This document shows positions 26,980 to 37,453 of a stretch of DNA of 64,000 nucleotides, piece after piece. Within the stretch, counting starts at the first letter, position 1. Each line of letters opens with the position of its first letter. The DNA is from Mesostigma viride (lineage: Eukaryota > Streptophyta > Mesostigmatophyceae > Mesostigmatales > Mesostigmataceae). A model generated the notes under the pieces. The model was not told where the DNA came from and made no database searches. It was given only the letters and a program-made list of their open reading frames with translations. A program made the translations under genes and the position numbers. The DNA is taken from the NCBI GenBank assembly GCA_009746045.1, contig RPFO01000065.1, forward strand, positions 5,157,368 through 5,221,367, written 5' to 3'.

Positions 26980-28440
26980 ATGACGCTGTATCCGTTTCGA
27001 TCGATCGTCGAGACCCCTACTCAGAGAACACCCGAAGACCAGAAACGCGTTTTCGAGTTGGCGCGGAAGGTGTTCACGGCATACGAGATGAAGAAGCTCA
27101 CAACGTACGTTCCAGACATTAAGTTCATAATCGAGGAGGCACCGATTTACAAAAGAAACATTACAGAAGACTTCACAGATGGTGACCGGCAGACTCTCCA
27201 TATAAAACTCCGGTTGTTTGTTACATTCCTTTACGTGTACGATATCCTCCTGGCCCTATTGCGCGACCTTCGCAGGCGTGTACAACATGCCACGGACTAT
27301 GACATCCGCGAGACCGATCGGCAGGAGATGGCAAAGCTGGTAAACGTGTTGCGCGGGTTCATTGCCATCGAACTCCCGGATACTGGAGGCACCAAAGAAA
27401 TCGAGGACAATTACCTTTCTCACGTGTACATGTCCAGGATCCCCGATACTGTGATGTCGGACATCGCAAGTAAAGGGATGCAGGATTGGGGCACGCTTTA
27501 TGAAGCGCTGACAGCAGATAACTCGCACGCCATTCCTGCTACAGTGGCACCATACGTCAGCCGGGCGAGCAAGATCCGTGTTTTTCCGTTACAACCAGGT
27601 AGCACGCCGTTGACGTCACTCCTTGTGTATGGAGACGTAGCAGCTGACACCGATCCCTCCCAACTGATCCTTATGCTAAACAGGCCGACTTTCAACCCCG
27701 ATAGATTTTCCATCCATCACAGAGCTCGCATTACCAATATGCTGGAAGCAGGTCGAGCCGACTATTATGATAATTATGGGTTCGTCGATCGAATGCAAAA
27801 GCTCGCATATGACATCCTCTCCGGCATACCTGGTAAATTTATAAAGACATATGATGGGGATGACCCCTATTCAACAATCGCGACTGTTGGTGGAGAATTG
27901 ATAGTTGTAAACATCCTCCATCAGCACCTGAAGGACGACGTCCTCAACTGCAACCGCATGAGAAGGTACTTGCTTGATCAGATCGCTGCATGGTGGCGGC
28001 GACAGAGCGCGTATGATCTGGTCACTGGCGTGGAGGTCGACGGTGCCCCCAAGAGCCGTGGCCAGTTCTTCGCCGACCTGACCGCAGCCGACGCCAGACT
28101 GCTTGGACACCCCTCCAAGTGCCCAGAGGGCTCGGGTAACATCTACTTTGAGTACGACCCATCCGAAAAACACCGTCACGGCGGCAAGATGCCTAAGCAG
28201 GTCGAGCCGTACACCAAGGACGATGCGGGCAACCTGGTCCAGAACCCGAACGCTCAGTTCGTCATGTGCGCGCCACTGAAGGGGGCGTCGCCGTACGCCC
28301 AGGGGACGGGCACCTTGCCGAACCTCTCATGGGAGGACACCGCGGGGCCGGTGGGCGTGCATTATATGGGGTCGCGGAGGTATAGGAGGAAGGGCGCGGG
28401 ACACGGTACGCGACAACGCGTGGTGAGGAGGAGGCGCTAA
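26980..28440 (+). CDS. Tandem paralogous structural protein, copy 2
   Basis: 486 residues. Shares with copy 1 the opening TLYPF(K/R)S, the block (V/I)EEAPxYKR, the QEMAKLVNxxRG-type motif, the C-proximal GxxYxEYDP…GxKMPK and the ending GVHYMGSRRYRRKG…RVVRRRR. Ends with the same RVVRRRR tail. The two genes are 27 bases apart on one strand, so they arose by tandem duplication and then diverged strongly, mostly in the middle. No enzyme motif seen; role unknown. Confidence 0.75.
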   Translation: MTLYPFRSIVETPTQRTPEDQKRVFELARKVFTAYEMKKLTTYVPDIKFIIEEAPIYKRNITEDFTDGDRQTLHIKLRLFVTFLYVYDILLALLRDLRRRVQHATDYDIRETDRQEMAKLVNVLRGFIAIELPDTGGTKEIEDNYLSHVYMSRIPDTVMSDIASKGMQDWGTLYEALTADNSHAIPATVAPYVSRASKIRVFPLQPGSTPLTSLLVYGDVAADTDPSQLILMLNRPTFNPDRFSIHHRARITNMLEAGRADYYDNYGFVDRMQKLAYDILSGIPGKFIKTYDGDDPYSTIATVGGELIVVNILHQHLKDDVLNCNRMRRYLLDQIAAWWRRQSAYDLVTGVEVDGAPKSRGQFFADLTAADARLLGHPSKCPEGSGNIYFEYDPSEKHRHGGKMPKQVEPYTKDDAGNLVQNPNAQFVMCAPLKGASPYAQGTGTLPNLSWEDTAGPVGVHYMGSRRYRRKGAGHGTRQRVVRRRR

Positions 28441-28475
28441 TCGTCCGCGGACAATGACGACGACGAGTAAGCGTT

Positions 28476-28964
28476 ATGCCGACGAGCTGGACGCTGCAAA
28501 AAAGGAGGGTGGACGCGCGGTGGGCCAGGATGTGCGCGCGCCAAGAAGCGCGCAATCCGTATCCCTTCCGGATCTCATTCAACCGGGAATACATGGAGTC
28601 ATGCCCCTCGTACAGAGGTAAGACGCCGCTGACCGCCGAGGAGTTAGCGGTGGTGCAGTCAGGCGATGTGTCTCCGCTGACGAGATGGAGCGCGGCCGCG
28701 TTACCCGCGGACGGATGGGTGTCCTGCATCCTGTGCGACGGCTTGATGCCCTCGCAGAAGGTGGAGCTGACTCTGCGTGTACCCACAGGGTTCGCGTTCT
28801 ACCACGCCGACTGTTTCGACAGTTCGGTGCATCGACGCCTCGACACCCGCTTGCCTTGTCGCGACCGGGAGGCAAGCGAAGAGGAGGGCGACAAGGATGA
28901 GGACGAGGTGATCCCGAGCCAGGTTCAGTGGGACCTGGACAAGCCGGACGGGGGCGAGTACTGA
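28476..28964 (+). CDS. Treble-clef-like zinc-binding protein
   Basis: 162 residues. VSCILCDGLM… and FYHADCFDSSVHRR supply a CxxC…HxxC zinc site of the kind found in PARP/treble-clef fingers. The C-terminus is acidic. The start is uncertain: an ATG at 28454 opens another frame (MTTTSKRYADELDAAKKEGG) that also looks coding and would join this one after a single-base shift near 28535. DNA-end or protein binding is possible but not shown. Confidence 0.6.
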   Translation: MPTSWTLQKRRVDARWARMCARQEARNPYPFRISFNREYMESCPSYRGKTPLTAEELAVVQSGDVSPLTRWSAAALPADGWVSCILCDGLMPSQKVELTLRVPTGFAFYHADCFDSSVHRRLDTRLPCRDREASEEEGDKDEDEVIPSQVQWDLDKPDGGEY

Positions 28965-28987
28965 ACGCGTTCAGACCTGGGGAATTT

Positions 28988-28994
28988 TGTGCGA
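28988..28994 (+). promoter_or_regulatory. TGTGCGA upstream motif
   Basis: Lies 28 bases before the ATG at 29016; third occurrence of the motif at this spacing. Confidence 0.45.
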
Positions 28995-29015
28995 GTGTAG
29001 TACAAAGCAGCGCAG

Positions 29016-29492
29016 ATGGAAGACCTGACGGGTCTCGCACGACGCCTCCGACAGAGCGCTGGCAATGTACAGCAGAGCGCGATCGTTGACGCCCCCGGGC
29101 CGGATATCGCCGTGTCCGCCCCCCCGGCCCCGACGTCCTTGCGGTCTCGAGTCTACAGGCCGCCCCCGTCGCCGGCGATCGCTAGGGGGGTGTCCCCCGG
29201 CCCGTCGGAGATGTCTATCCGACAGCGGTCTCCGTCCCCGCGACCCTCCCCTCCTGCCCGCGTGCTACCTCCTCCCGCGCCCCCCCCCCTGGTGCGGAGG
29301 CCTGGCGGGCTCGTGGTTCCCGCCATCTTCGGCGTAGGGGCGGCGATCGGCACCATCCACTTCGGGGCGGCTGCCTTCCCGAACCTGTTCAAAGGGCAGG
29401 ACGGCAAGGTGGACCGCAACAAGGTGAACGTGGGCGGCATCGTGGCAGGCGCGCTCGTGTTTTTGATAGCTCGGTACATGCTATCAAGCTAG
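29016..29492 (+). CDS. Proline-rich virion-type membrane protein
   Basis: 158 residues. Residues about 25-95 are Pro/Ser/Arg-rich and disordered; two hydrophobic segments follow, LVVPAIFGVGAAIGTIHFGA and VGGIVAGALVFLIARYML, the second at the C-terminus. No family recognised; a virion membrane protein is likely. Confidence 0.65.
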   Translation: MEDLTGLARRLRQSAGNVQQSAIVDAPGPDIAVSAPPAPTSLRSRVYRPPPSPAIARGVSPGPSEMSIRQRSPSPRPSPPARVLPPPAPPPLVRRPGGLVVPAIFGVGAAIGTIHFGAAAFPNLFKGQDGKVDRNKVNVGGIVAGALVFLIARYMLSS

Positions 29493-29545
29493 GCGGTTTC
29501 GCTTACAGCGGGGTGATTAATTTCACGACAGGAGTAGAACAGACG

Positions 29546-30358
29546 ATGGGGGACCGGGACCACTTGACCGAGTCGCGCTCCGAGCCTCGAGTGGACACCA
29601 ACGTGCTGGTAGACAGCAAGCGGGAGTACGTGGAGCAGCTCGAGCGGTCGCTATCCCAGCCAGTGTTTGCGGCGTTCAAGAACATCCTGCAGGACGCCGT
29701 GAACGTGTCGGGGGCGAAAGGCACGGATTGCATGGAGTGCCTCACCAAACTGCTGGCGGAGGTTCCAAGCTGGAACGCGGACATCATCGACGAGGAGACC
29801 AAGGAGATCCAGAAGACGGTGCCCTACCTGAGGGAGCTGCTGAAGGCGTATTTCGTGTGCGCGAGTATGATCCTAGGCAGCATCCGCAGGAACTCGCGGA
29901 ACGATCAGAAGCTGAAGGTGAAGGTCCCGACGTGCGAGCGGTTCGTGCACTCGGTCATGAAGACGATGGCCGCGGACATCGCGGAGGACATCCCGCATTA
30001 CGTCTCTCAGACCTCGACCGGCGGGGTCAAGCTCAACAAGCGTCAGGTGATGAAAGGGGTGTGCGAGTGCGTCAAGAACGCGCTCCAGAGCTTCATGCCC
30101 ATCGACGACATCCTCAAGGACTACATGGACGGGATCATGGGCGCGGACGACCCGCCGCCCTCGCCTCCGGCCCGCCGGCGCTCGGACGAGCAGGATGAGG
30201 GGGGGCACAGGGACAGGACGCGCTCGGTCCGACTGCGTCCCGAGTCCCTGCAGGCCAGCGGCAGGGCGGGGCTGGCGGGCGACGAGGATGAAGAGGACGG
30301 GTTCCACGTCGACGAGGACGACCCCGAGGCGTACGTGGAGGAGGAGGAGGACTTTTAA
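29546..30358 (+). CDS. Conserved NCLDV hypothetical protein
   Basis: 270 residues from MGDRDHLTE. The block SLSQPVFAAFKNILQDAVNV, then LLAEVPSWNADIIDEETKEI and LRELLKAYFVCASMIL, follows the pattern of a widespread algal-virus protein of unknown function (from memory close to the DUF5764 group; not verified). The C-terminal third is a mixed acidic/basic disordered tail ending EEEEDF. The in-frame extension upstream of 29546 lacks support. Confidence 0.7.
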   Translation: MGDRDHLTESRSEPRVDTNVLVDSKREYVEQLERSLSQPVFAAFKNILQDAVNVSGAKGTDCMECLTKLLAEVPSWNADIIDEETKEIQKTVPYLRELLKAYFVCASMILGSIRRNSRNDQKLKVKVPTCERFVHSVMKTMAADIAEDIPHYVSQTSTGGVKLNKRQVMKGVCECVKNALQSFMPIDDILKDYMDGIMGADDPPPSPPARRRSDEQDEGGHRDRTRSVRLRPESLQASGRAGLAGDEDEEDGFHVDEDDPEAYVEEEEDF

Positions 30359-30391
30359 TTCGTCTGTAATGTTATTTATGCTTTGTAATAA

Positions 30392-31039
30392 ATGAAAGTG
30401 ACCATTTTACCTGACGGAACAAAAGTGTTGACATCTGATAAATGCACGGCCAGGGTAGGATCAGTAGGCGTTAGGACGCGGCGGTTCCGGCTGGACCCGG
30501 CCGCGTTCCATTTCATCATCAACAGCATGTCGCGCGGGGCGGAGCTCGGCGGCAACTTCAGCGTGGACCTCCGAAGCTCGGTCATGAGGAAGGCCACCGT
30601 GACCAACGTGGGGCGGTCCAACGACGTGAACACCCCGCACGGGGTGGTCGAGTGGCACACGCACCCGCAGGGGTGCACGCTGCGGGAGTGCTCCCTGTCC
30701 AGCCCGAGCGACACGGACGTGGGGGTGTTTCTGGAGGACGCGCTCACGGACAACGTCGCCCATTGCGTGTTCAGCCGCCAGGGCACGTTCGTGTGCGCCT
30801 GCTCCCCCGCCCTGGTGGCGCGGCTGCAGCGGTTGAAGGGAGAGGGCGGCGACAGCGCGCTGGCGGCGGCGAAGGGCCAGATACAGCGGCAGTTCGCCGA
30901 CCTGCAGCGCCAGTTCGCGGTGCGGTACCGACAGGCGCGGTCGGAGCGGGAGAAGGACCACTGGGAGGCGTGGCACCGTGGCCAGTGGCTGCGTGCGGTC
31001 TGCTCGTTTCGTTCTTCGCGCGCGGCGTGCCCCCCGTGA
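30392..31039 (+). CDS. JAMM/MPN-type metalloprotease (deubiquitinase-like)
   Basis: 215 residues. The JAMM signature is complete: a candidate glutamate at E51 (GAELGGNF), then EWHTHPQGC with H89 and H91, and SSPSDTDV supplying the S104-x-x-D107 end. Known JAMM enzymes use this site to bind zinc and cut isopeptide bonds, commonly ubiquitin. A helical basic tail follows (RQFADLQRQFAVRYRQAR). The domain covers about residues 30-150. It precedes the packaging ATPase on the same strand. Substrate is unknown; a role against host ubiquitin signalling or in protein maturation is inference. Confidence 0.8.
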   Translation: MKVTILPDGTKVLTSDKCTARVGSVGVRTRRFRLDPAAFHFIINSMSRGAELGGNFSVDLRSSVMRKATVTNVGRSNDVNTPHGVVEWHTHPQGCTLRECSLSSPSDTDVGVFLEDALTDNVAHCVFSRQGTFVCACSPALVARLQRLKGEGGDSALAAAKGQIQRQFADLQRQFAVRYRQARSEREKDHWEAWHRGQWLRAVCSFRSSRAACPP

Positions 31040-31114
31040 TCGACGCGCGCGTGCGGTGCGTGGGTAAATGAATTCCACAATTCTCGGGAGATAGATGTAT
31101 GTAGGTGGGGCGGG

Positions 31115-31168
31115 ATGAACGTGAACCTGAAGAAGTTCGACCCCTCGCGCATCAAGGACAACAGCGTC
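31115..31168 (+). pseudogene. A32-type packaging ATPase, N-terminal 18 codons
   Basis: MNVNLKKFDPSRIKDNSV is the usual lead-in of NCLDV A32-like ATPases just before the Walker A strand. The frame then enters the inverted-repeat element at 31169. Joining base 31168 directly to 37454 restores the frame (…KDNSV / VVCIVSKRG…), so both pieces belong to one gene. Confidence 0.85.
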
Positions 31169-31212
31169 ATAGCAATACCCCACCACACTCATCGAAAATG
31201 GCTGTGTTTGAG
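31169..31212. repeat. Terminal inverted repeat, left (44 bp)
   Basis: Exact reverse complement of 37410-37453. Just inside it, ACCGGTTC-like and TTTTTCGS-like bases recur near the other end, giving a weaker subterminal symmetry. Confidence 0.9.
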
Positions 31213-31300
31213 GGTATATTTTTCGCGACCGGTTCAGTCCTTTTCGGTCCCCAAGTACCGTCGAACCACAGCGCGGTACCTAAAATCGCGTAACGGAAAC

Positions 31301-33050
31301 TAAAAGAACCGAAACTGTAGGATGTTGTCATGGACCGTATGAAGGAATTTTGTCGCCCGTACGAGGGATTTCACGCACCGTACGAGGAGTTGTCATGGAC
31401 CGTATCCGTAACCGTACAATGGAACCGCGAGTTATAGTGACCACCTGCCTCCGTGGCAGGGCAGGCAGGAAGGTGGAGACTATGGCGAACTCGTTTTAAT
31501 ATTAATCCAAGGGGAAATTTCGCCAAACGTGCAACGAGCGTGCTCACATACGACTTTCGGTGGGTACCTAAAAGGAGTATAATACTTGCCTCATGGCTTG
31601 TTCAAAGCCGACAGGGCGTACTGTGGGTGTACTGTATTCCTAAGGTGCAAATACTTAGGAGGCGCTGGGAGGCGTGCAAAATTTGATGGCCCTTGCCTCG
31701 GACATGGTCAGATATGGACACTAGTTAACAGGAAGGTGAGCGTTAACTGGAAGGTGAGCAAACTTATGGGAATATTGAAATTTGAAGCGGCAGGCACTCT
31801 AAAATTTCATCAAGAATCGCAGCCTTGGTTGGTCATGACGATGATGCGCAGTTTAAGAAGCGTCAGAAAATGGGGCAGGCTTTCATTTGCACCTTTAGTG
31901 GTACGGATTGAGGCCAGCTGTAGGGCTCTCAGGTCTTTGTTAGTATTAGTGTAGGCTTGCAGATTGTATGGCTTCTGGTGTCTATTCTTTATCGTGTACT
32001 CACGAATCCAAGGCTTCGAATATTTTACAACTGCAAAGCGTCACGACGGCCGCGGTTCCAGTGGTCCGTCAAGGTTTGGTTGTTATATACATAAAGAGGG
32101 CCGCTCGTGTAACCATTCGCCACGATAGTTTGTGGATTACCTGGGCTGCTCAGGCAGTCTTCAGGATAGCTCGTATGAGCCAAGTTGATGCCGATTTATC
32201 AATGCACCGTGACTGCTGCACATACCGGACCTGTGCTGTGAGAATTGCGGACATCATTGCTGCAGCTTTCTTTGTTTACTTGATGGTAGCAAAGCTGTGC
32301 AAACCTTCTGGAAGTCAGGTATAGGCATGGTTGTGCAGCATTGTAGAAGCTCGATTTGTTCCCCAGTTTCTTGGCCCTTCTTTTTCTATCAAAAAGTAGG
32401 TATCAAAGAGACAACCAGCGCAGGCCAGAAATCGGGAGAATCCGGACCATGGTAGCTCGAACCTGCCGTTATCTTTTCCGCGTTTTCGAGTCGTTCAGGA
32501 TGATGAAGATGAATGGTGATGGAAATGTGTATCCTTGTGCATTGATATTATGGCTGGCTTACGTGTGGAGCGACTAGATGACCTATAGCAATATGGTATG
32601 GCTAACCGGCATGCAGGGGTCAGGCAGAGCCGGTATGATTTCACTGCAAAGGGCAGCAACTTGCACGATGCACAGCTGGCTCATACATTATTTGCCTATA
32701 TATTGCATGAATGAGTATTTCTTTGCATGGTAAGTGTCTTCAACGTGCATGTGTGCGATGTTTTATCGTGGGTCTAGCGATACTAGACTCCATGCGGCAT
32801 GCGTGTATGATTACTTTGTTGAACGACAGTAAAATCATATGTTCCTTGTAGGGCAGTGAGCCAGTGAGCCAACTGTGTATTCTATGCTTATTAGTGTCAC
32901 AAACATGTCAGTGAGAGAAATGGTTGAAACAGCCCTGAAAACCATCAAATCTAGTGGTCACGTACGATCGTGTACTATACCGTATTATACCGTGTTATAC
33001 TTGATACGGACCCTGTGCGTATAACCGCGTATTACGTATAATGGAACTCT
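31301..33050. other. Element interior, no gene seen
   Basis: AT-richer than the viral DNA and without convincing coding frames. GTCATGGACCGTA occurs twice (31328 and 31391) next to GTACGAGG. The string ACAACCAGCGCAGGCCAGAAATC near 32411 recurs at 34417 and 34479 as part of longer degenerate repeats. Confidence 0.6.
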
Positions 33051-34260
33051 GACCCCGATGGATGGATGGGTGGGGACACACAATCCTACCGGTCTAATCT
33101 ATCTACGACATCAAGCCAACTCTAGTCTAAGCATAACAAGACTTGTTGTCTCCTTGATAACAAGACGCGGTGGCAGAAGATTGTCAAGGCTCACACGCCC
33201 GACCCTGTGGGCAAGCCACCTCCCCCCAAGAGGAGGAGGCGTTTTGATGAGTAGGGTAGTTAGGATTTTTCTAGACTAGGTAGATTAATGAATTAATTAA
33301 TTAGACTCGTGCTCCCGTTGGGGAGTCACGGAGCATTAACCCCGATGAATGGATGGATGGGTGCACACATTCCTACCGGTCTAATCTATCTACATTGGCT
33401 ACATACTACATCTATCTAACAACATTCTAACTACATCATCTATCTAGGCAGCCTAGATAGATTAGCGTTAGGTTAGCTAGGTAGATTAGCGTTAGGTTAG
33501 TTAGATTACGCGGCTCTCTCCACTCCACCATCCATCATGGAATATGTGCTACATGATCTCCCAACGGAGGCATGTTATAATGTAATTTTAATTTAATTTA
33601 GTCTAAGCTCTCTACCCTAGCTCTCTTCATGTATTATTTAGTTAGCTAGGTGGTATGCAGTGATTGTGGAAATGTTAGGCCATTCATGGTTGACTAGCAG
33701 AACTTCGATCCATGCCATTCGTAAAACCGTCATGACCAGTTGGCCATTAGTGGTTGAGTAGCGGACAGCTAGCTAGCGTTACCATGCATTGGTACAACCG
33801 TTCATTCTCAATTCATGTTGGCTTTCAAAATATGCCGTGTCATTGATATTAAAATTAAAAAATTAAATTAGGAACATATCTCTGTTCATTCATGAAGTGA
33901 GACAACTATGCCTGGACATTCATTTATATTTATTCATTTATTTTTTATTCATGGACATTGGCTATTCCGATTTAATGATGTTATGGGTGGTAGCATGCAG
34001 GACAAGAGGAGGTGGAAGACCATTGTCCAGGCTCATACGCCCGCCCCTGTGGGCAAGCCCCCTCCCCCCAAGCGGAAGGGGCGCTTTGCTGAGTAGAATA
34101 GGTAGGGTTTTCTAGATTAGATTAGCTTAGAGTTAGATGAGTTCGGTTTCGCGGCTTTGTCCCCCCCTCCATCCATCCACGGGAATATGTGCTACATGAT
34201 CTCCCAATGGAGTCATGTTATAATTTAATTTAATTTAATTTAATGGGTGGTAGCAGTATT
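33051..34260 (+). repeat. Diverged duplication carrying exon-like sequence
   Basis: Two blocks share GATGGATGG…CCTACCGGTCTAATCTATCTAC (33058, 33345) and GTGCTACATGATCTCCCAA followed by GGAG (33546, 34188). Both also contain a conserved short coding stretch ending in TAG: 33162-33256 (KTRWQKIVKAHTPDPVGKPP…RRFDE) and 33992-34099 (KRRWKTIVQAHTPAPVGKPP…GRFAE). Differences are mostly silent or conservative, which suggests a former 3' exon. The parent gene is unknown. Confidence 0.55.
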
Positions 34261-34372
34261 AGTTAGCATCTTTGACACCGGAGTGTAACTCGTGACTCAC
34301 ACTAACTACTACTTGGAATCATGTATATCAATTCAGATTAGTAATTGAGCTTAGATTGCATGCAGGCCTTAT

Positions 34373-34500
34373 ATCAAGGAGACAACCAGATATATTACTA
34401 TTATCAAGGAGACAACCAGCGCAGGCCAGAAATCATATCAAGGAGACAACCAGCACACTATTGTTACTATCAAGGAGACAACCAGCGCAGGCCAGAAATC
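34373..34500 (+). repeat. Tandem direct repeats of TATCAAGGAGACAACCAG
   Basis: TATCAAGGAGACAACCAG occurs four times (near 34372, 34402, 34436 and 34468), two of them followed by CGCAGGCCAGAAATC; a fifth, slightly changed copy is at 32399. Confidence 0.75.
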
Positions 34501-34559
34501 GGGCGTATGCTCACATGATACGGCATTGGAATATCCCATGTCTCCATCACTTGCACTTT

Positions 34560-35850
34560 GTGCGCACCGAGCCACCCATGCAGTCGCCCACCCATGCAGC
34601 CACCTGGCCACCCACCCACACAACTACTCACACACTCGCGTGCCCGTACACCTAGACACCCACCCGTCCACCCACCCAGTGACCCACCCACCCAGCCAGC
34701 TGCGCACGTGCTAACCCACCTTTTATAACCACGCGTGCACCTAGACACCCAACCACCTACCAACCCACTTGGACATCCACCCACCCACCAAGGCACCTGC
34801 GCAACCCACATACCAATCAGGTAATAAGGAGGCATTCACCCATCCAATGAGCCAACCACCCAATCACCCAACCGCCTAAACACCCAGCCAGCTGGCCCCA
34901 CATGCACCCATGCGGCCGCCCACCCTTGACCCACCCACGCACCTACAAGTACCCACTCAACCACTCACTGCCCCCACACCCTTATACCCACTGACCCACC
35001 CACTGACCCACCCACACATGCATTTTCTCAGCCACCCACCCACCTACCTCACCCCCAACGTGCACAGCCCTTCACCCGCGATAGGTGAGACGGTCCCAAC
35101 CATAAACCCATCCACGCATCCATATCTGTGCGCGCACCCGTCCATCTACCCGTCCCTTCGCCCACCCACCCACATAGTCATCTACACATCCACCAGCCAC
35201 CAACCACCAATGGCCTACCCACCAACCCACCCACCCACACGCATCCCTAACCAACCAACCACCAACCCACCACCCTCAATACCGTGCCATTGTTTCACTC
35301 ACGAATCCAACAACCCACCCACTTCGCAGTCCCCAAAGCCTATCAATCACCCAGCCACCTGGACATCTACCTATGACCGACCACCCTTGTACTCATCCAC
35401 CCACCATGACCAGCCAGCCAGCCAGCCACCCTCTCCAGCTGCCTGTGCTCCCAGCTACTCGGCCAGCCATTAACCAAGGCATTCACCTTTCAGCCAGCCA
35501 CCTGCCATTGAACCCACCTACGCCTAGGCATCCCTTGAAGCATCGATAGCCTAAGCCTCCCACATAAGACTTCCTGGGCAACCAACCAACCAACCAACCA
35601 ACCAACCAACCAACCAACCAACCAACCAACCAACCAACCAACCAACCAACCAACCAACCAGTCACCCAGCAACACAACCACCTAACCACTCGACAACCCA
35701 ATTACCGAACCACCTAACTACCCAACACCCAAACCAGCCAGGCATGAGCCCGCCCATTTGCCCTCGCATGCCCGCACCATCGCAACCCCCCATAAACGCC
35801 CCGCTCACCTAGCCAGCCACACGCCCAGCCAGCCACCTGCTCAACTCACG
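34560..35850. repeat. CACC/CAGC-rich low-complexity region
   Basis: Degenerate tetramer-like DNA (CACCCACCCAGCCACC) that opens several long frames on both strands by composition alone. No gene is supported. Confidence 0.8.
35580..35660. repeat. (AACC)n microsatellite
   Basis: About 20 uninterrupted copies of AACC. Confidence 0.95.
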
Positions 35851-37409
35851 CATGAAGGCAATATCAGCCATGCATGGCCTCACCTTGCATCACTTGCATT
35901 GCCTGGCTAATTTGCGTGAGGCAGCTTCCATCTCGTTGTAAGCAATTGCAAAGGCATTTTCTTCATAGTAATGAATGAGAAACAACGTCGCAAACGTTCT
36001 CCTTTCCCTCTTTGAAACAGTATATAAATCAGATTAGATTAATTTCTTCAGGGTTATTCTCCCAGTTATCGGGTTTTTCCTTATGTTGCATGCCTATCTC
36101 ACCTCCGTAATCTATCATTCTCAATGAATATAAATCAGAAAGACAAGGGCAAATATCTGGACAAGGTGGCAATAACCACTGCATAATGCCCTTGAGAAAG
36201 TCTTATTAATCCAGCTCTCTACCCTTTGAGAAGCTGCCTTGCCTTAGCAACGACTCTGGAACCTCTAGCTCGCTCACCTCGCTTAATCTGCGCTTCTTTA
36301 TGGCTGCCGGGAGATGCGAAGCGTGAGCCCAGCGGGTCGTGGCGTGGTCGTCTGCCCGACCCATCACATCTCGAAACCGCATTGCCGACTAATAAAAAAT
36401 GACGACCCCCTTTGCCTTTTGTATCTAGCGTCAAAGGAACAATGAACTCGCTTGGAAAACACGGTCGCAAAGAGCTTTCTACAGGCATAATAAGCAATTT
36501 TCGCAGCTTTTACCGCACTTACTGCACATTCGGAAGACCATTAGCGACGTTTGCGCGGAATCTTGGGCACGCCATATGTCCTGCTGGCTTATCGCCGCAG
36601 GCTGGGCAGTACAGGAAGGTCGGGCATAGCCTAAAGAGCTAATTATCTGACGACAAAGACATGTACTGTACGAAGCAAGAAACAGACGGATTTCGCACCC
36701 CATATTTATTCAGGCGAATGCCGGAGAATAAAAAGCGAAACTCAGAAAACGAAAACACTAACGTTTTCGGGGATATTGTAACGCATAATCTGAGCTATCG
36801 TTCCGGGATTTTCATCTCCTCTCGTAACCAGGACTTTTAGACACGTACCACCGAGAAATCTGGTTTTCGCGAAAAAAATGGTGCGCTGCAAAAAACAATT
36901 TGTCCCGTTCTATTCCCTCGTCGCAATCACAGCTCTTATCATTCCAAAATTATTCCATGGATTAACCGTGATGTAAGCTTCGTTTTGACACCTCGAGCGG
37001 CTGCAGTGACGCAAGTTTCAAAACGCTAGCTGATACTCGACCGCCATGGGTGTTTTCGTCGTTTTCGTCTGTGGTGTCGCGGGAAAAATCGAGATGACGA
37101 CCTCCGAGTCTCGGTCACTGTAATGGCCAGCTCGTAACCGGCAGTGACCGTCGCGTGTCCGCCCCTGTAACCCCCGGTCTGTCAGTCAGTTCGTCCCGGT
37201 CACGTTTCCGTTTCGATCCGTTGGTTTCCGTTTTTCTACCCTTTTTAACCGTTTTCCCTCCCGTTTTGATCCGAGGTAATTAAGTCCGGATCTGAAGTAG
37301 GTTCGAAGTAAGGTTTGAACTCGAAGCCAGGTGCGTCGATGGAAAAAACGGCCGAAATCGGACGAACAAAGTTAATGTACCTTGATGGAACCGGTGTTTT
37401 TCGGGGGGT
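35851..37409. other. Element interior, right part, no gene seen
   Basis: Unique-looking DNA with short open frames (36219-36497 minus, 36412-36642 plus) that lack any recognisable domain. Near 37140-37330 the sequence is rich in GTTTCCG/TCCGTTT strings. Confidence 0.55.
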
Positions 37410-37453
37410 CTCAAACACAGCCATTTTCGATGAGTGTGGTGGGGTATTGCTAT
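37410..37453. repeat. Terminal inverted repeat, right (44 bp)
   Basis: Exact reverse complement of 31169-31212; ends GTGTGGTGGGGTATTGCTAT. Confidence 0.9.

Larger units (their letters stand above)
31169..37453. mobile_element. 6.3-kb TIR element inserted in the packaging ATPase gene
   Basis: Perfect 44-bp terminal inverted repeats (31169-31212 and 37410-37453), starting ATAGCAATACCCCACCACAC. No transposase frame is visible: all longer frames are low-complexity or short. The interior holds AT-rich DNA with degenerate duplications (33.0-34.3 kb), CACC-rich DNA (34.55-35.85 kb) and an (AACC)n tract. No target duplication is evident; the restored ATPase frame argues that the outermost bases AT belong to the element. 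It is best seen as a non-autonomous DNA transposon or a composite that has captured host sequence. Confidence 0.85.

Noticed and set aside
34356..35701. Open frames in CACC-rich and AACC-rich DNA
   Set aside because: Low-complexity translation without domains; opposite strands are open in the same place.
36219..36703. Three overlapping short frames within the 6.3-kb element
   Set aside because: No domain, no support from composition, mutually overlapping on both strands.
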